Assembly: GCA_030425425.1 (NCBI GenBank)
Contig: JAUIAO010000004.1
Location: forward strand, 62,001 to 126,000
Length of the DNA stretch: 64,000 nt
Direction: 5' to 3'
DNA from: Bacteroidia bacterium
GTDB taxonomy: Bacteria; Bacteroidota; Bacteroidia; Cytophagales; Cyclobacteriaceae
The position numbers and the translations under genes were made by a program. Under the pieces are notes generated by a model. That model saw only the letters and a list, made by a program, of their open reading frames with translations, searched no databases and had not been told where the DNA came from. This document shows, piece after piece, positions 41,701 through 51,100 of the stretch (its first letter is position 1; each line of letters starts with the position of its first letter).

Positions 41701-42312
41701 TTATTGATGTTCTAATTCTGCGTGTTCTTCGCTTTTTTCGTATCCGGTAAACATCGCTTTGATATTGGACCAGACTGTGTGTCCGGTAGTTACCAAATAC
41801 ACATGTACCAGTAAGAAAGCAATCAATAGAAAAGCTCCTATAGTGTGCAGAATAGCCGTGTCTCTCATGTATTCGATACCAATGGCATTTTTCGCCAGAT
41901 GGAAGTACATATAGATCAATCCGGTAATGATCTGAAATGGTATGGTGATCATTAATATGAGAAAGTATACCATTCTCTGAAGAGGATTGAGCTTTCTGTG
42001 TCTGGATTTTAGGACGGGGTGTGGTTCTCCATAGAATATTCCACTGAGGTAGAATTTAATCTGTGCACCCATTTTATTCATTGTTGGTAGATATTGCTTC
42101 CACTCACCAGTTAGCGCCATCCAGAACATAGAGAAAATGGTCAGAATGATGAATCCCCAGGCTGCAGCATTGTGAATACTCACTGCTGCCTGATATCCGA
42201 AGAACTTATAGGTGCCATGGATTTCCCATCCGGTAACGGAGAGTAGTATGACCATGAGCATTTGGGTCCAGTGCCAGAACCTGTTATATGGTGTATAAAA
42301 TTTATTAATCAT
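41701..42312 (-). CDS. Membrane cytochrome b (b561/thiosulfate-reductase type)
   Basis: A 203-residue four-helix membrane protein: RFWHWTQMLMVILLSVTGWEIHG, VSIHNAAAWGFIILTIFSMFWM, LQRMVYFLILMITIPFQIITGLIYM and LHTIGAFLLIAFLLVHVYLVTTGH. Histidines in RFWHW, SIHNAA, ILHTIG and LLVHVY are positioned to ligate two b hemes. It probably links the quinone pool to the octaheme cytochrome, whose gene ends two bases upstream. Confidence 0.92.
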   Translation of the reverse strand: MINKFYTPYNRFWHWTQMLMVILLSVTGWEIHGTYKFFGYQAAVSIHNAAAWGFIILTIFSMFWMALTGEWKQYLPTMNKMGAQIKFYLSGIFYGEPHPVLKSRHRKLNPLQRMVYFLILMITIPFQIITGLIYMYFHLAKNAIGIEYMRDTAILHTIGAFLLIAFLLVHVYLVTTGHTVWSNIKAMFTGYEKSEEHAELEHQ

Positions 42313-42314
42313 GA

Positions 42315-43922
42315 CTAGTGTGCGTGATGTCTTTTCTTGTAAAATGCTATTCGTAAAATGGTATGAACCAGAATACCGAGAATGGTCAATACCAGAATGA
42401 TATTCCCGAGATTATCTAGGAATCTGGAATGATCCCTACCCGGCACATAGATGTCGTCTATGTTCGCCAGTCTGCTATCACGTGAATGACATTCTGTACA
42501 GGACATAGCCTGCTCCTTAGGGGCCACCATGTGGTTGAGCGGCCAGGATGCTTCGGTTTCTACAAAGTCCCACTGTCCACTATAAGGACGATTATTGTAC
42601 TGCATTCCCAACACTGCCGAAGTGTCCCAATCAAAATCTTTCCAGAATGCACCTTCACCTTTTTCCGCGGCATGAAGTTTCATGCTTATCAGTGTATTGT
42701 ATTCCGTATCATACATTTGCTTGCCTCTGTGCACTTTTACAGGGACAATCTTCGCCGTGGTGTCTGTATATGAGCCGAATAGTTCATTGATTTTTACCGG
42801 TATTGTACTGATCGTATCTTCCAGCAGATAATGATCTGCGGTACCATTGTGCCACTGATATTCAGGCTCTACATTGTCATCCCAGACAAAGTTTCCTTTT
42901 ATACTTAGATAATTATGGTTTCCGTCTGCATCATTTTCAGCAATGGAATGACCATCATCTGTCAGTCTACCCGCTGAGCTCCAATCCCACCAAAGTTTTG
43001 TGGCATTCACTTTAGCGTATGTTGGTATGTGGCAGGTCTGGCAGGCTACCTTTTCAAAGTGTCCGTCTATAATGCGATCATTGTGAGGCGCATTGCCGTG
43101 ACAGTCTTCGCAGTTTACTCGGTTTTTGTTCATGGCTGATACGCCATAGTGTTTTCCGGTGATGTTGTGGTTTTCTGTTTTGTGACAATCAGTACAAACC
43201 ATATCGGCTCCATCAGGGCTCATATGTACATCTACTTCTTTGGAACACTCTAAGAGGGCTTCTTCCAAATCACCGTGTTTCACGTTGTTACCCCCACCTC
43301 CATAGAAGTGACATACTCCACAGTTATGGCGGGTAGGTAAACCGACATTTTGAGCTACATAATTGTAATCAGGTACGGGCTGGGCCAATGTTGCATTTTC
43401 TGTAGTGGCAGGCATTCCTGCTTCTCCACTTCTCTTGAAGTAAGTCTCCGTATTGTCATGGCATACCAGGCAATCCACATTTGTAGGGTCTCCAAAATCA
43501 AAGGATTTGTCTTTCCAGCCATAACCGATGTGGCATCTCATACAAGAGCCATTGTTGCCAGCTGCTCCGGTACAGAAATTATTCAGCAGATTTTTCTTAC
43601 CAATGTTGTGTACTCCTCGTCCATTTGGCAATTCAGCCTCACGTTCCCATTTCCAATGAGCAGTTTGCATGATTTCATTGTCGCGACCATTGTGGCAACC
43701 TACACATGCTTCAGTTACTTCGTGTGGGGATTCGAATTCTTGTTGCAGGACTTCAAACTCTGAGTGATCCACACTTTTGATGTGGTCTGCTCTTAATACA
43801 GGATCGATTGTTTGAGGTTCATTTTTCTGAGAACTAAACCAAAATACTATGAAGATGGCTGCAGTTGGAAAAATGACACTAGCAAATAACGACCCGATAA
43901 AAATTCTGATCTTCTTTGACAT
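42315..43922 (-). CDS. Octaheme c-type cytochrome, tetrathionate reductase family
   Basis: A 535-residue membrane-anchored multiheme protein. N-terminal helix 7-30; eight CxxCH heme motifs at about C73, C127, C151, C201, C243, C271, C294 and C475; C-terminal helix at about 505-525. FCTGAAGNNGSCMRCHIGYGW is typical of octaheme tetrathionate reductase (OTR). Known members reduce tetrathionate, and in vitro nitrite or hydroxylamine, in the periplasm. Here a membrane cytochrome b, three rhodanese proteins and a porin follow, and a Crp/Fnr regulator is divergent. Direction (oxidation or reduction of sulfur compounds) is not fixed by sequence. Confidence 0.92.
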   Translation of the reverse strand: MSKKIRIFIGSLFASVIFPTAAIFIVFWFSSQKNEPQTIDPVLRADHIKSVDHSEFEVLQQEFESPHEVTEACVGCHNGRDNEIMQTAHWKWEREAELPNGRGVHNIGKKNLLNNFCTGAAGNNGSCMRCHIGYGWKDKSFDFGDPTNVDCLVCHDNTETYFKRSGEAGMPATTENATLAQPVPDYNYVAQNVGLPTRHNCGVCHFYGGGGNNVKHGDLEEALLECSKEVDVHMSPDGADMVCTDCHKTENHNITGKHYGVSAMNKNRVNCEDCHGNAPHNDRIIDGHFEKVACQTCHIPTYAKVNATKLWWDWSSAGRLTDDGHSIAENDADGNHNYLSIKGNFVWDDNVEPEYQWHNGTADHYLLEDTISTIPVKINELFGSYTDTTAKIVPVKVHRGKQMYDTEYNTLISMKLHAAEKGEGAFWKDFDWDTSAVLGMQYNNRPYSGQWDFVETEASWPLNHMVAPKEQAMSCTECHSRDSRLANIDDIYVPGRDHSRFLDNLGNIILVLTILGILVHTILRIAFYKKRHHAH

Positions 43923-44069
43923 GATTTCGCTTGCTATTTGTAGAACAAAATTAGATTTGGCTGTATTTCCAGCCTAGAAATCCAATACGTAACTAAACGG
44001 CGTTTGAAGCCAATCTGGAAGGTCAAAATCCTGATATTTTCGTTCATTAAGCCTGTCTAAAATCATAAA

Positions 44070-44096
44070 TTGTCGTTAGGCCGTATCATAATTTTG
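44070..44096 (+). promoter_or_regulatory. Putative promoter of the Crp/Fnr gene
   Basis: TTG (44070-44072) and TAATTTTG (44089-44096), an exact TAnnTTTG match, with 16 bases between. It lies 32 bases before the ATG at 44128. Confidence 0.4.
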
Positions 44097-44127
44097 TTTG
44101 ACAGAGATCAAACTAAACGCACCTTCC

Positions 44128-44823
44128 ATGGAAACCGTACCTGGAATCAATACCTGTACTGTAGGAAATGACAAATTGGATTGTTTTAGAGAGCTTACAC
44201 CAGAGCAGCGTAAGCTCGTAGATGAAAATCTTGTAGAGATACTTTTTAAGAAAGGTGAGAATATCTGCAAGCAGGGTTCTTTTGCCTCTCATATTATGGT
44301 GATGAAAAAAGGTCTCGCCAAAATCTATATCGAGGGATCAGGCGAAGAACTGATTTTGAAAATCCTGCCGGCAGTAAATATTATTGGATTACCCTTCCTG
44401 GCAGAAGGAAACAGTCATTTTCATTATTCTGCAAAAGCCTATCTGGATTCTACTATTCAGATCATTGATATTAATATTATCAGAAAAATAATTCAGGAAA
44501 ATTCCTCTTTCGCCGCGAAGATTATCAACCTGATGGGTGAGAACAATATCATTACATATGGTAGGTTCTTTTGTCTGACCAAAAAACAGACTTATGGGCG
44601 ATTAGCAGATATTTTACTGTGTTTGGCGTTTAGGGTTTATAAGGAAAAATCATTTCCACTGGATCTTACTCGAAAAGAACTGGCAGAGCTTGCCAATATG
44701 TCACTGGAGACTTCTACAAGAATTCTTACAAAGTTTAAGGCAGATAAGTTGATAACAATAAAAGATGGAATGGTCAATATTCTGGATCCTGACCGACTAA
44801 CAGTGATTAGCAACAATGGCTGA
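44128..44823 (+). CDS. Crp/Fnr-family transcription regulator
   Basis: The ATG at 44128 gives 231 residues; a TTG at 44098 extends the frame. The N-terminal cyclic-nucleotide-like beta-roll runs 30-140 (ILFKKGENICKQGSFASHIMVMKKGLAKIY), followed by the dimer helix and the C-terminal winged helix with SLETSTRILTKFKADKLI. Several Cys occur (NTCTVG, LDCF, NICKQG, FFCLT, LLCLAF), some near the N-terminus as in Fnr, but the Fnr cluster spacing is not present. Divergent from the octaheme operon, it is the likely regulator of that cluster, perhaps by redox or a sulfur signal. Confidence 0.9.
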   Translation: METVPGINTCTVGNDKLDCFRELTPEQRKLVDENLVEILFKKGENICKQGSFASHIMVMKKGLAKIYIEGSGEELILKILPAVNIIGLPFLAEGNSHFHYSAKAYLDSTIQIIDINIIRKIIQENSSFAAKIINLMGENNIITYGRFFCLTKKQTYGRLADILLCLAFRVYKEKSFPLDLTRKELAELANMSLETSTRILTKFKADKLITIKDGMVNILDPDRLTVISNNG

Positions 44824-45198
44824 TTACTCTTGAATAATTGACATAAATTCTTTTTCTATTTCCCAGATTTTTGCCAGAGTCAGGATTGCTGTCGTTTCCA
44901 TTTCCGTGACATAGCCCTTTTTGTAATTGTCTTCCCAGACGTTTTTCAGGTGTTGGAGCTTTTGCGCGTCAGGTAATAATGCCAGATTCTTCGAAAAATA
45001 GTCTTTTGATCTTTCGAATGCAGAAAGATAATCTTCAGAGATAAAGCTATTAGCCCATTCCAGTTCTTCTTCAGAATTCATTTGTTGAGCTGCAGCTCTT
45101 AGAATGGCTTTTTCATCTTCATCTAATCCATGATAATGTAGGATGAGAGATTTGAGTAGCATAATCGCTTTTTTTAGATCTGTCGATAATTCTTCCAT
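44824..45198 (-). CDS. Helical protein of unknown function
   Basis: A 124-residue acidic all-helical protein (MEELSTDLKKAIMLLKSLILHYHGLDEDEKAILRAAA). It vaguely recalls TerB-like helical proteins, but the acidic metal-binding motif is not clear. It follows hemW with a 6-base gap and so is probably translated from the same message. No signal or membrane segment. Confidence 0.6.
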   Translation of the reverse strand: MEELSTDLKKAIMLLKSLILHYHGLDEDEKAILRAAAQQMNSEEELEWANSFISEDYLSAFERSKDYFSKNLALLPDAQKLQHLKNVWEDNYKKGYVTEMETTAILTLAKIWEIEKEFMSIIQE

Positions 45199-45204
45199 AG
45201 CTTG

Positions 45205-46335
45205 TTAACCCTCGTAAAACATTCTGTAAGTTATCTCATCTGCCAGCATAAAACCTTCTGAGGTTAATGTCAATTGTCCATTATTGATAATAATCAGTTG
45301 CCTATTCGTTAAGTCACTGATCAATTCGCGATAATCTACTGGTAAATCAACTCCGAATTTTCGCTTTAGATCAGTTAGATTTAATCCTTTACTTGTTCTT
45401 AGTCCAGTGAAGAGAGATTCATTAATTTGATCAATTCGAGACAAACTTTCTATTGATTGAGGAATTTCGTCATTTTCCAGAGCTTTTAGGTATTTCGCAT
45501 TATTGCTGATATTGTACATCCTCTGGTTTCTATGATACGAATGGGCTCCCGGTCCAATCCCTAAGTATGGCTGACCACTCCAATATCCATTATTATGCCT
45601 TGATTCAAAGCCCGGTTTTGCGAAATTAGAAACCTCATAATGCTCGAAACCAGCTTTCTGTAGTCGATGGACGGCATGTCTATACTGGTCTGAAGCCATA
45701 CCCTCATCTACTTCCTTTATTTTCCCCTTCTTTTTCCAGTTACCAAAAACAGTTTGCTCTTCGATTGTTAAGCCATATAATGAGATGTGCGGAGGTTCAA
45801 AAGAAAGTGCCGTATCTAAATCCTTCACCCAGTAATTCATGTTATCAGGAGGGATTGCATATATCAGGTCTATTGAGAAATTTTCAATCTCAGATGTTTT
45901 GATTAGCTCAAGAGCACTAAGTGCTTCCTGACTTGAATGCGCCCGGTTAATAAATTTTAATCTACTATCATCAAATGTTTGAGTTCCAAGACTAATTCTA
46001 TTAATTCCTGCATAGGCTATTGAGGTCAAATATTCTCTCGTGATATCGTCAGGATTCGCCTCTAGGGTAATTTCGAGGGTTTTAGATAACCGGTATTCCT
46101 GGGTGATTGAAGCCAATATTTTTTCTATTTGTGCTGGAGCTAACAGTGAGGGTGTACCACCGCCAAAATAAATAGTTTCTATGATTTCATCTTTCCAACT
46201 TTCAGCTTTGAGGGTAAGCTCTTTGCATAGGTTTTCTACCATTTGATCGCGGGATCTCAGGTTGGTGCTAAAATGAAAATCACAGTAGTGACATGCTTGC
46301 TTGCAAAAGGGAATATGAATGTAAATACCAGACAA
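45205..46335 (-). CDS. hemW: Radical SAM heme chaperone HemW
   Basis: A 376-residue radical SAM protein: GIYIHIPFCKQACHYCDFHF with the CxxxCxxC cluster (C11, C15, C18), ETIYFGGGTPSLL, RISLGTQTFDD and the HemW C-terminal domain. HemW inserts heme into respiratory enzymes; it is related to oxygen-independent coproporphyrinogen oxidase but lacks its N-terminal part. The start is TTG at 46335 because an in-frame stop lies just upstream and no ATG precedes the cluster. Divergent from the Omp85 gene. Confidence 0.92.
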   Translation of the reverse strand: MSGIYIHIPFCKQACHYCDFHFSTNLRSRDQMVENLCKELTLKAESWKDEIIETIYFGGGTPSLLAPAQIEKILASITQEYRLSKTLEITLEANPDDITREYLTSIAYAGINRISLGTQTFDDSRLKFINRAHSSQEALSALELIKTSEIENFSIDLIYAIPPDNMNYWVKDLDTALSFEPPHISLYGLTIEEQTVFGNWKKKGKIKEVDEGMASDQYRHAVHRLQKAGFEHYEVSNFAKPGFESRHNNGYWSGQPYLGIGPGAHSYHRNQRMYNISNNAKYLKALENDEIPQSIESLSRIDQINESLFTGLRTSKGLNLTDLKRKFGVDLPVDYRELISDLTNRQLIIINNGQLTLTSEGFMLADEITYRMFYEG

Positions 46336-46359
46336 AGCTTTAGATTATCTTGCAAAGAT

Positions 46360-48018
46360 ATGACCCATAGAGCTCTCGTCAGAATACTCATATTATTAAT
46401 AGTGTGGTCAGGGTCTTTACTCTGTGGGGTTGCTCAGCCCATGACCAATATATTCATTGACAGCCAACTTGTAGACTCAGTCCTATTATCTAGCTCCAAA
46501 TACCAAGAAGTTATAGATGCTCAACTAAGGAAACTTTGGCGAGAAGGGTATATGTACAGTGGTTTAGATTCAATGGTGAATAATCGCATTTACGTGCATA
46601 GGGGGGAGCAATTTGATAGAAAGAAACTTTCCCTTACTATTCAACTTGATGATGAGCAAATACATTATCATCGAGTGGGAGATTATCATAAAGTAATTGA
46701 TGAACAGATCAATTATTATAATGAGTCAGGGTATCCGTTTGCTAAGGTTAAATGGGATTCGGTAAAAATCACAAGCTCAGGAGCCTCGGGATGGCTGACT
46801 TTAAGAACCGGTCCTAAAATAGTATTCGACTCTATACATGTCTCCTCTGAGCTACAGCTTTCTGTTCAGTTCTTAGAATCATTGCTGGGCTTCCGACAGG
46901 GAGAACCTTACAAGGAAAGTGTGTTTCAAAACATTTCCCTGAACTTACAAAGAGTATCTTTTATAAAACTGTTGTCAAAACCAGAGTTGATAATTAAAGA
47001 TGGTAAGGCCTCTATTATTTTGGATTTGGAAGCAAATCCTAAAAACAGGTTTGAGGGAATTGTAGGTGTCTTTCCTTCTCAGAGTTCGGGTAGCCAAACA
47101 CAGATAAACGGGTTTTTAAATCTGGAACTTGCCAACTTGTTTAGATCTGCAAAAGAATTTTCATTCCACTGGGAGAAATTTGGCAATCAATCACAAGAGC
47201 TGGATCTGTCTTTTATAAACCCTATGTTTCTGGGTACTGCGGTTAATCTTCGTTCATCTTTTCAGTTAACAAAGCAAGACACCACTTTTTTATATCAGGA
47301 TTGGTCACTGGAGGGAGGCACTTTCATCTATGATGCTCTGGATTTTTCCATAGGTTACAATAAACAGTCTAGTTCCATTATCAGCTCGGAAGTGTTAAAT
47401 CAAGAAAATCAATTACTCGATTATACGCTCAACAATTATTTAATCTCTTTGAGATCACCGCAATTTGGCACACCACTTTTATTCCGTGATTTTCACTTTC
47501 AGGTCATAACTTCTTTTGGAAATAAGAACATAGAACGAAACATCAACATTGACTCGGAGAAGTATGATAGTTTGGAAATGAAAACAGCTCAGGCAACTAT
47601 TAATTTATCTTTGAATTATCTGATAAAATTGAAGAAGAAGTCTGGGTGGTATCAGATGATTAATTTTTCAGGATTATTTGGCAAACAAATATTAACTAAT
47701 GAGCTGTTTAGGTTAGGAGGGTTGCAAACTGTTCGGGGCTTCAATGAGCGCGTTTTTTATGCAAAAAAACATCTGTTATCTCGTCAGGAATTTCGACAGT
47801 ATTTCGATAATCAATCCTACTTTTTAATTCTCTATGATTTTGGAGTTTTTCAGGAAATAAATAACCAATGGAATACGATTCATGGTTTTGGTGCTGGAAT
47901 AAATCTCAATACTTCTAATGGCTTTTTTAATTTTGTGGTGGCTGCTGGTAAAATTCAGTCTATACCACTAGACCTTACTGATTTAAAAATACATTTTGGA
48001 TATACATCTGTCTTTTAG
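46360..48018 (+). CDS. Omp85/BamA-like outer-membrane protein
   Basis: The ATG at 46360 gives a signal peptide (MTHRALVRILILLIVW...GVAQP); the frame extends upstream across hemW. The 552-residue product has POTRA-like segments (about 60-220) and a 16-strand-type barrel, with the conserved loop-6 motif LFRLGGLQTVRGFNE and a C-terminal strand ending LKIHFGYTSVF. Family members insert or secrete outer-membrane proteins or lipids. It is shorter than BamA, so TamA- or FhaC-like roles are possible. Upstream of DUF4271-hemD-porP, it may be linked to type IX secretion. Confidence 0.82.
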   Translation: MTHRALVRILILLIVWSGSLLCGVAQPMTNIFIDSQLVDSVLLSSSKYQEVIDAQLRKLWREGYMYSGLDSMVNNRIYVHRGEQFDRKKLSLTIQLDDEQIHYHRVGDYHKVIDEQINYYNESGYPFAKVKWDSVKITSSGASGWLTLRTGPKIVFDSIHVSSELQLSVQFLESLLGFRQGEPYKESVFQNISLNLQRVSFIKLLSKPELIIKDGKASIILDLEANPKNRFEGIVGVFPSQSSGSQTQINGFLNLELANLFRSAKEFSFHWEKFGNQSQELDLSFINPMFLGTAVNLRSSFQLTKQDTTFLYQDWSLEGGTFIYDALDFSIGYNKQSSSIISSEVLNQENQLLDYTLNNYLISLRSPQFGTPLLFRDFHFQVITSFGNKNIERNINIDSEKYDSLEMKTAQATINLSLNYLIKLKKKSGWYQMINFSGLFGKQILTNELFRLGGLQTVRGFNERVFYAKKHLLSRQEFRQYFDNQSYFLILYDFGVFQEINNQWNTIHGFGAGINLNTSNGFFNFVVAAGKIQSIPLDLTDLKIHFGYTSVF

Positions 48019-48019
48019 C

Positions 48020-49102
48020 TTGAGATATTTCTTTTTCATATTGGTAATCATTCTTCAATTAAAGGCGAATTCCCAGGAATTGAAAGGAGCCATTATACAG
48101 GATTTATCCCCTGCATGGAAGTCTATTGATTCTGAGGGTAAAGTGATTCCCTACAATCCTGCTGCTAGTGAGATGGTTTTTGTAGAAGTTCCTGCATTAG
48201 AATCAAATCAGCATTTATATATCAAAAGTCCAATTTCAAATGTAGATGTTTGGCTTGGGCAGCAATTAATCATTCACAATCTTCAGAGTGAGATATTGTT
48301 AGACACGTTAATAGATAAACCGATTATTGCGAATACTCGTGTTTTCATCTATTCATCCACGGCCATAGACGATCTTCTTATTACTACCATAATTGATACA
48401 TCAAAAGAACCAATAAAAAACATTCAGCAATTGAAAGGAAAATCTAATCTCAGCGATGCGTTTACTCTGGGACTTACCATACTCCTGATATTGATCGCTA
48501 CCTTTCGATTCTTATTCCCTCATCTATTTAAACACATATTCTCAAATCCACTGGCAAACAAAATCAGAAGTCTGAGCGCTGAGGAATCTTACACGGATAT
48601 ATACAGTTTTGAATTCCTATTGGTGTCGCTGGTTTTTAGTTTATTTCTTACGTTGGTATTGTCATATGTAGGAAGCCAGGTATTGTTCAAGACAGAGGCC
48701 AGACTAATGAGCCTGGTCATAGATCAGATCATCATTCTTTTGTGGGTGATGGGATTTTTAATTATCAAATATTTCTGGTCAGTGATATTATCAGCCATTT
48801 ACGAATTCAAAGGGATTCCCAATATTCAGATTCAGGATAGATTATATTTTTTCATACCGGTGTTGACAATTTGTATACTGATCTCATTGATTGATTTTTC
48901 GATATTCAATTATAAGTCTATTGAAATGAGAAATACCGTGATTTATGCTTTACTGATTTCGGAATTATTTTTCTCATTTTGGTTCTTTGCAAAACTGGAT
49001 AAGTACTACCCCAGTAAAAAACTCATGATTATTACATACCTTTGCGGTACCGAATTCATACCCGGTACTCTGGCCCTTTATTGGCTGGTGAAGTTGATTT
49101 AG
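48020..49102 (+). CDS. DUF4271 membrane protein
   Basis: The frame has no ATG before residue 50; TTG codons at 47996 and 48020 are possible, and the latter gives a signal peptide (LRYFFFILVIILQLKANSQ) directly after the preceding stop. The protein has an extracytoplasmic beta-rich part (about 20-145) and five to six C-terminal membrane helices. This is the DUF4271 family of Bacteroidota, which is often next to hemD; its function is unknown. Probably one transcript with the Omp85 gene and hemD. Confidence 0.82.
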   Translation: MRYFFFILVIILQLKANSQELKGAIIQDLSPAWKSIDSEGKVIPYNPAASEMVFVEVPALESNQHLYIKSPISNVDVWLGQQLIIHNLQSEILLDTLIDKPIIANTRVFIYSSTAIDDLLITTIIDTSKEPIKNIQQLKGKSNLSDAFTLGLTILLILIATFRFLFPHLFKHIFSNPLANKIRSLSAEESYTDIYSFEFLLVSLVFSLFLTLVLSYVGSQVLFKTEARLMSLVIDQIIILLWVMGFLIIKYFWSVILSAIYEFKGIPNIQIQDRLYFFIPVLTICILISLIDFSIFNYKSIEMRNTVIYALLISELFFSFWFFAKLDKYYPSKKLMIITYLCGTEFIPGTLALYWLVKLI

Positions 49103-49135
49103 AGATTAATACAAACATATTTCGTATTAGATAGG

Positions 49136-49921
49136 ATGAGTGAAGAATTGTTAATTACAGACAAAGAAAGGCTCAATAAGGTATCATCGATACTCGTTTC
49201 CCAGCCTGAACCTAGTGATCCAAATTCCCCATACCATAAACTTGCTGAAAAGTACAATCTGCAGATTGACTTCAGACAGTTTATAGAAATCGATCCGGTT
49301 TCTACTAAAGAATTCAGACAACAGAAAGTCAATATTCTGGATCATTCTGCTGTCATATTTACCAGTAGAAATGCAGTTGATCATTTCTTCAAGTTGGCCG
49401 CTGAGACCAAAGTTGAAATCCCTGCAGACATGAAATACTTCTGTATTTCTGAGCAGACGGCTAATTACCTTCAGAAATATATTGTAATCAGAAAAAGAAA
49501 GATCTTTACAGGTGAGCGTACTGCCGCAGATTTACTGAATGTGATGAAGAAACATAAGAAAGAAAAATTCTTGTTTCCTTGTTCAGACATCAGAAAAGAT
49601 GATATTCCCAATTTTCTAGATAAAAATGGCTATAACTGGTCAGAAGTTATAATCTACAGAACTGTTGCTTCGGATTTATCAGATCTTGAGCACGTGTATT
49701 ATGACATACTTGCTTTCTTTAGTCCTTCAGGAATAAAGTCATTATTTGATAATTTTCCTGACTTCCAACAAAATAAAACTCGTATAGCAGCATTCGGCCC
49801 TACAACAGCAAAGGCTGTCAAAGACGCGGGATTAATTTTGGATATTCAAGCTCCTTTGCCCAATGCACCATCTATGACGGGAGCGATTGAAATGTACATT
49901 AAACAAGCGAACAACTTATAG
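49136..49921 (+). CDS. hemD: Uroporphyrinogen-III synthase
   Basis: A 261-residue HemD: two alpha/beta domains, with HSAVIFTSRNAVDHFF, FLFPCSDIRKDDIPNFL, EVIIYRTVAS, DILAFFSPSGIKSLFD and RIAAFGPTTAKAVKDAG. It closes hydroxymethylbilane to uroporphyrinogen III in heme synthesis. Low overall conservation is normal for the family. Its position after DUF4271 and before a PorP gene is the usual Bacteroidota arrangement. Confidence 0.88.
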   Translation: MSEELLITDKERLNKVSSILVSQPEPSDPNSPYHKLAEKYNLQIDFRQFIEIDPVSTKEFRQQKVNILDHSAVIFTSRNAVDHFFKLAAETKVEIPADMKYFCISEQTANYLQKYIVIRKRKIFTGERTAADLLNVMKKHKKEKFLFPCSDIRKDDIPNFLDKNGYNWSEVIIYRTVASDLSDLEHVYYDILAFFSPSGIKSLFDNFPDFQQNKTRIAAFGPTTAKAVKDAGLILDIQAPLPNAPSMTGAIEMYIKQANNL

Positions 49922-49984
49922 TAACAACATAAATAGGGGTAATTGAGTTTTAAGTGTTAAGTTTATATCCTTACCCTATTGTTT

Positions 49985-50935
49985 ATGAGACACTGGCTTC
50001 TATACATTATTTGTTCTTCGGGCATATACATCGCCACGGCTCAGAATAATATGCATTTTAGCCAGTACATGTTAAATCCTTCCTATTTAAATCCATCTTG
50101 GATTGGGCAACAGGAACAAGGTCAATTGTTTCTACAGCACAGTACTAAATGGTTGGGATATACAACGTCTTTTGATGGTTCTGGTGGTAATCCTAACTCT
50201 CAGTTATTTACTCTTACAGTTCCTGTTAAAAATTTCATTATTTCTTCAGCGGGAGTCAACTTTTCGAATGATATGCTTGGAGGTATTTCTAATATTAATT
50301 TAGAAATACCTATTAGTGTTCCCGTTCGATTGAAAAACGGTGTTCTTAATGTAGGTGTCGCACCAGGTGTTTTCACTCAGTCTATGAATGCTGATTTCAG
50401 GTATAATGATCCGGGTGATAGTAAGATACCGGTAGGAGGTGTTATCCAATCCAAGCCGAACTTGTCAGCAGGCCTGTTTTATCAAGCCAGAAATAATTGG
50501 TTTTTGGGACTTGGTGTTATAAACATGATTCAGCCAGGTGTTGATTATGGCTTAGAAATTGTCAATAAGCAATCTTTAACAACTTCAATACACGGAGGCT
50601 TGGAAATGGTTGTTCGCGATGAAATTAAAATTCAACCTAACTTCATCGTTCGGTCTGATTTTTACTCCTATTCGTTTGATATTGGTGTAAATACTAGCAT
50701 TAATGAAAAAATTTGGGCAGGTTTGTCTTACAGGGATCAAGAAGCTCTGGTATTCATGGTTGGTTATGGGTTAATGCAAAATGAACGGTTAAAAGTCCAT
50801 TATGCATTTGATTTAGTGACTAGTAATAGAGAGGCTAAATCATCTACTTCACATGAGTTAATATTAAGTTATAGTTTGCCTGAATTAGTAATAGGGGGAA
50901 GGAAGTCAATTAAAACACCAAGGTTTACCTATTAG
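49985..50935 (+). CDS. PorP/SprF-family type IX secretion membrane protein
   Basis: From the ATG at 49985 (a TTG lies two codons upstream), 316 residues with signal peptide ending TAQ. The motif NNMHFSQYMLNPSYLNPSWIG is the PorP/SprF hallmark, followed by a beta-barrel (GGISNINLEIPISV, VLNVGVAPGVFTQ, WFLGLGVINM). These proteins are outer-membrane barrels that assist secretion or surface anchoring of specific T9SS cargo. It directly precedes the gldKLMN operon, as porP does before porK in Porphyromonas. Confidence 0.9.
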   Translation: MRHWLLYIICSSGIYIATAQNNMHFSQYMLNPSYLNPSWIGQQEQGQLFLQHSTKWLGYTTSFDGSGGNPNSQLFTLTVPVKNFIISSAGVNFSNDMLGGISNINLEIPISVPVRLKNGVLNVGVAPGVFTQSMNADFRYNDPGDSKIPVGGVIQSKPNLSAGLFYQARNNWFLGLGVINMIQPGVDYGLEIVNKQSLTTSIHGGLEMVVRDEIKIQPNFIVRSDFYSYSFDIGVNTSINEKIWAGLSYRDQEALVFMVGYGLMQNERLKVHYAFDLVTSNREAKSSTSHELILSYSLPELVIGGRKSIKTPRFTY

Positions 50936-50996
50936 TTGTTTATTGTTAAGAAATTGTTGATTTCTTAGAAAAATAAGGATAATTAGAAGATAAAAC

Positions 50997-51029
50997 TTGT
51001 GTTGGATGGTGAGAAGGTTATATATTTAG
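50997..51029 (+). promoter_or_regulatory. Putative promoter before gldK
   Basis: TTG (50997-50999) and TATATTTAG (51021-51029), 21 bases apart, resemble the TTTG/TAnnTTTG promoter. The gldK ATG is 72 bases downstream. Confidence 0.4.
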
Positions 51030-51100
51030 GCTTGGTAACTCACAATAATTTTTGTTTAAGTTAGTTTATTTTACATACTTGCAAGTTCAAATAAGGTGTT

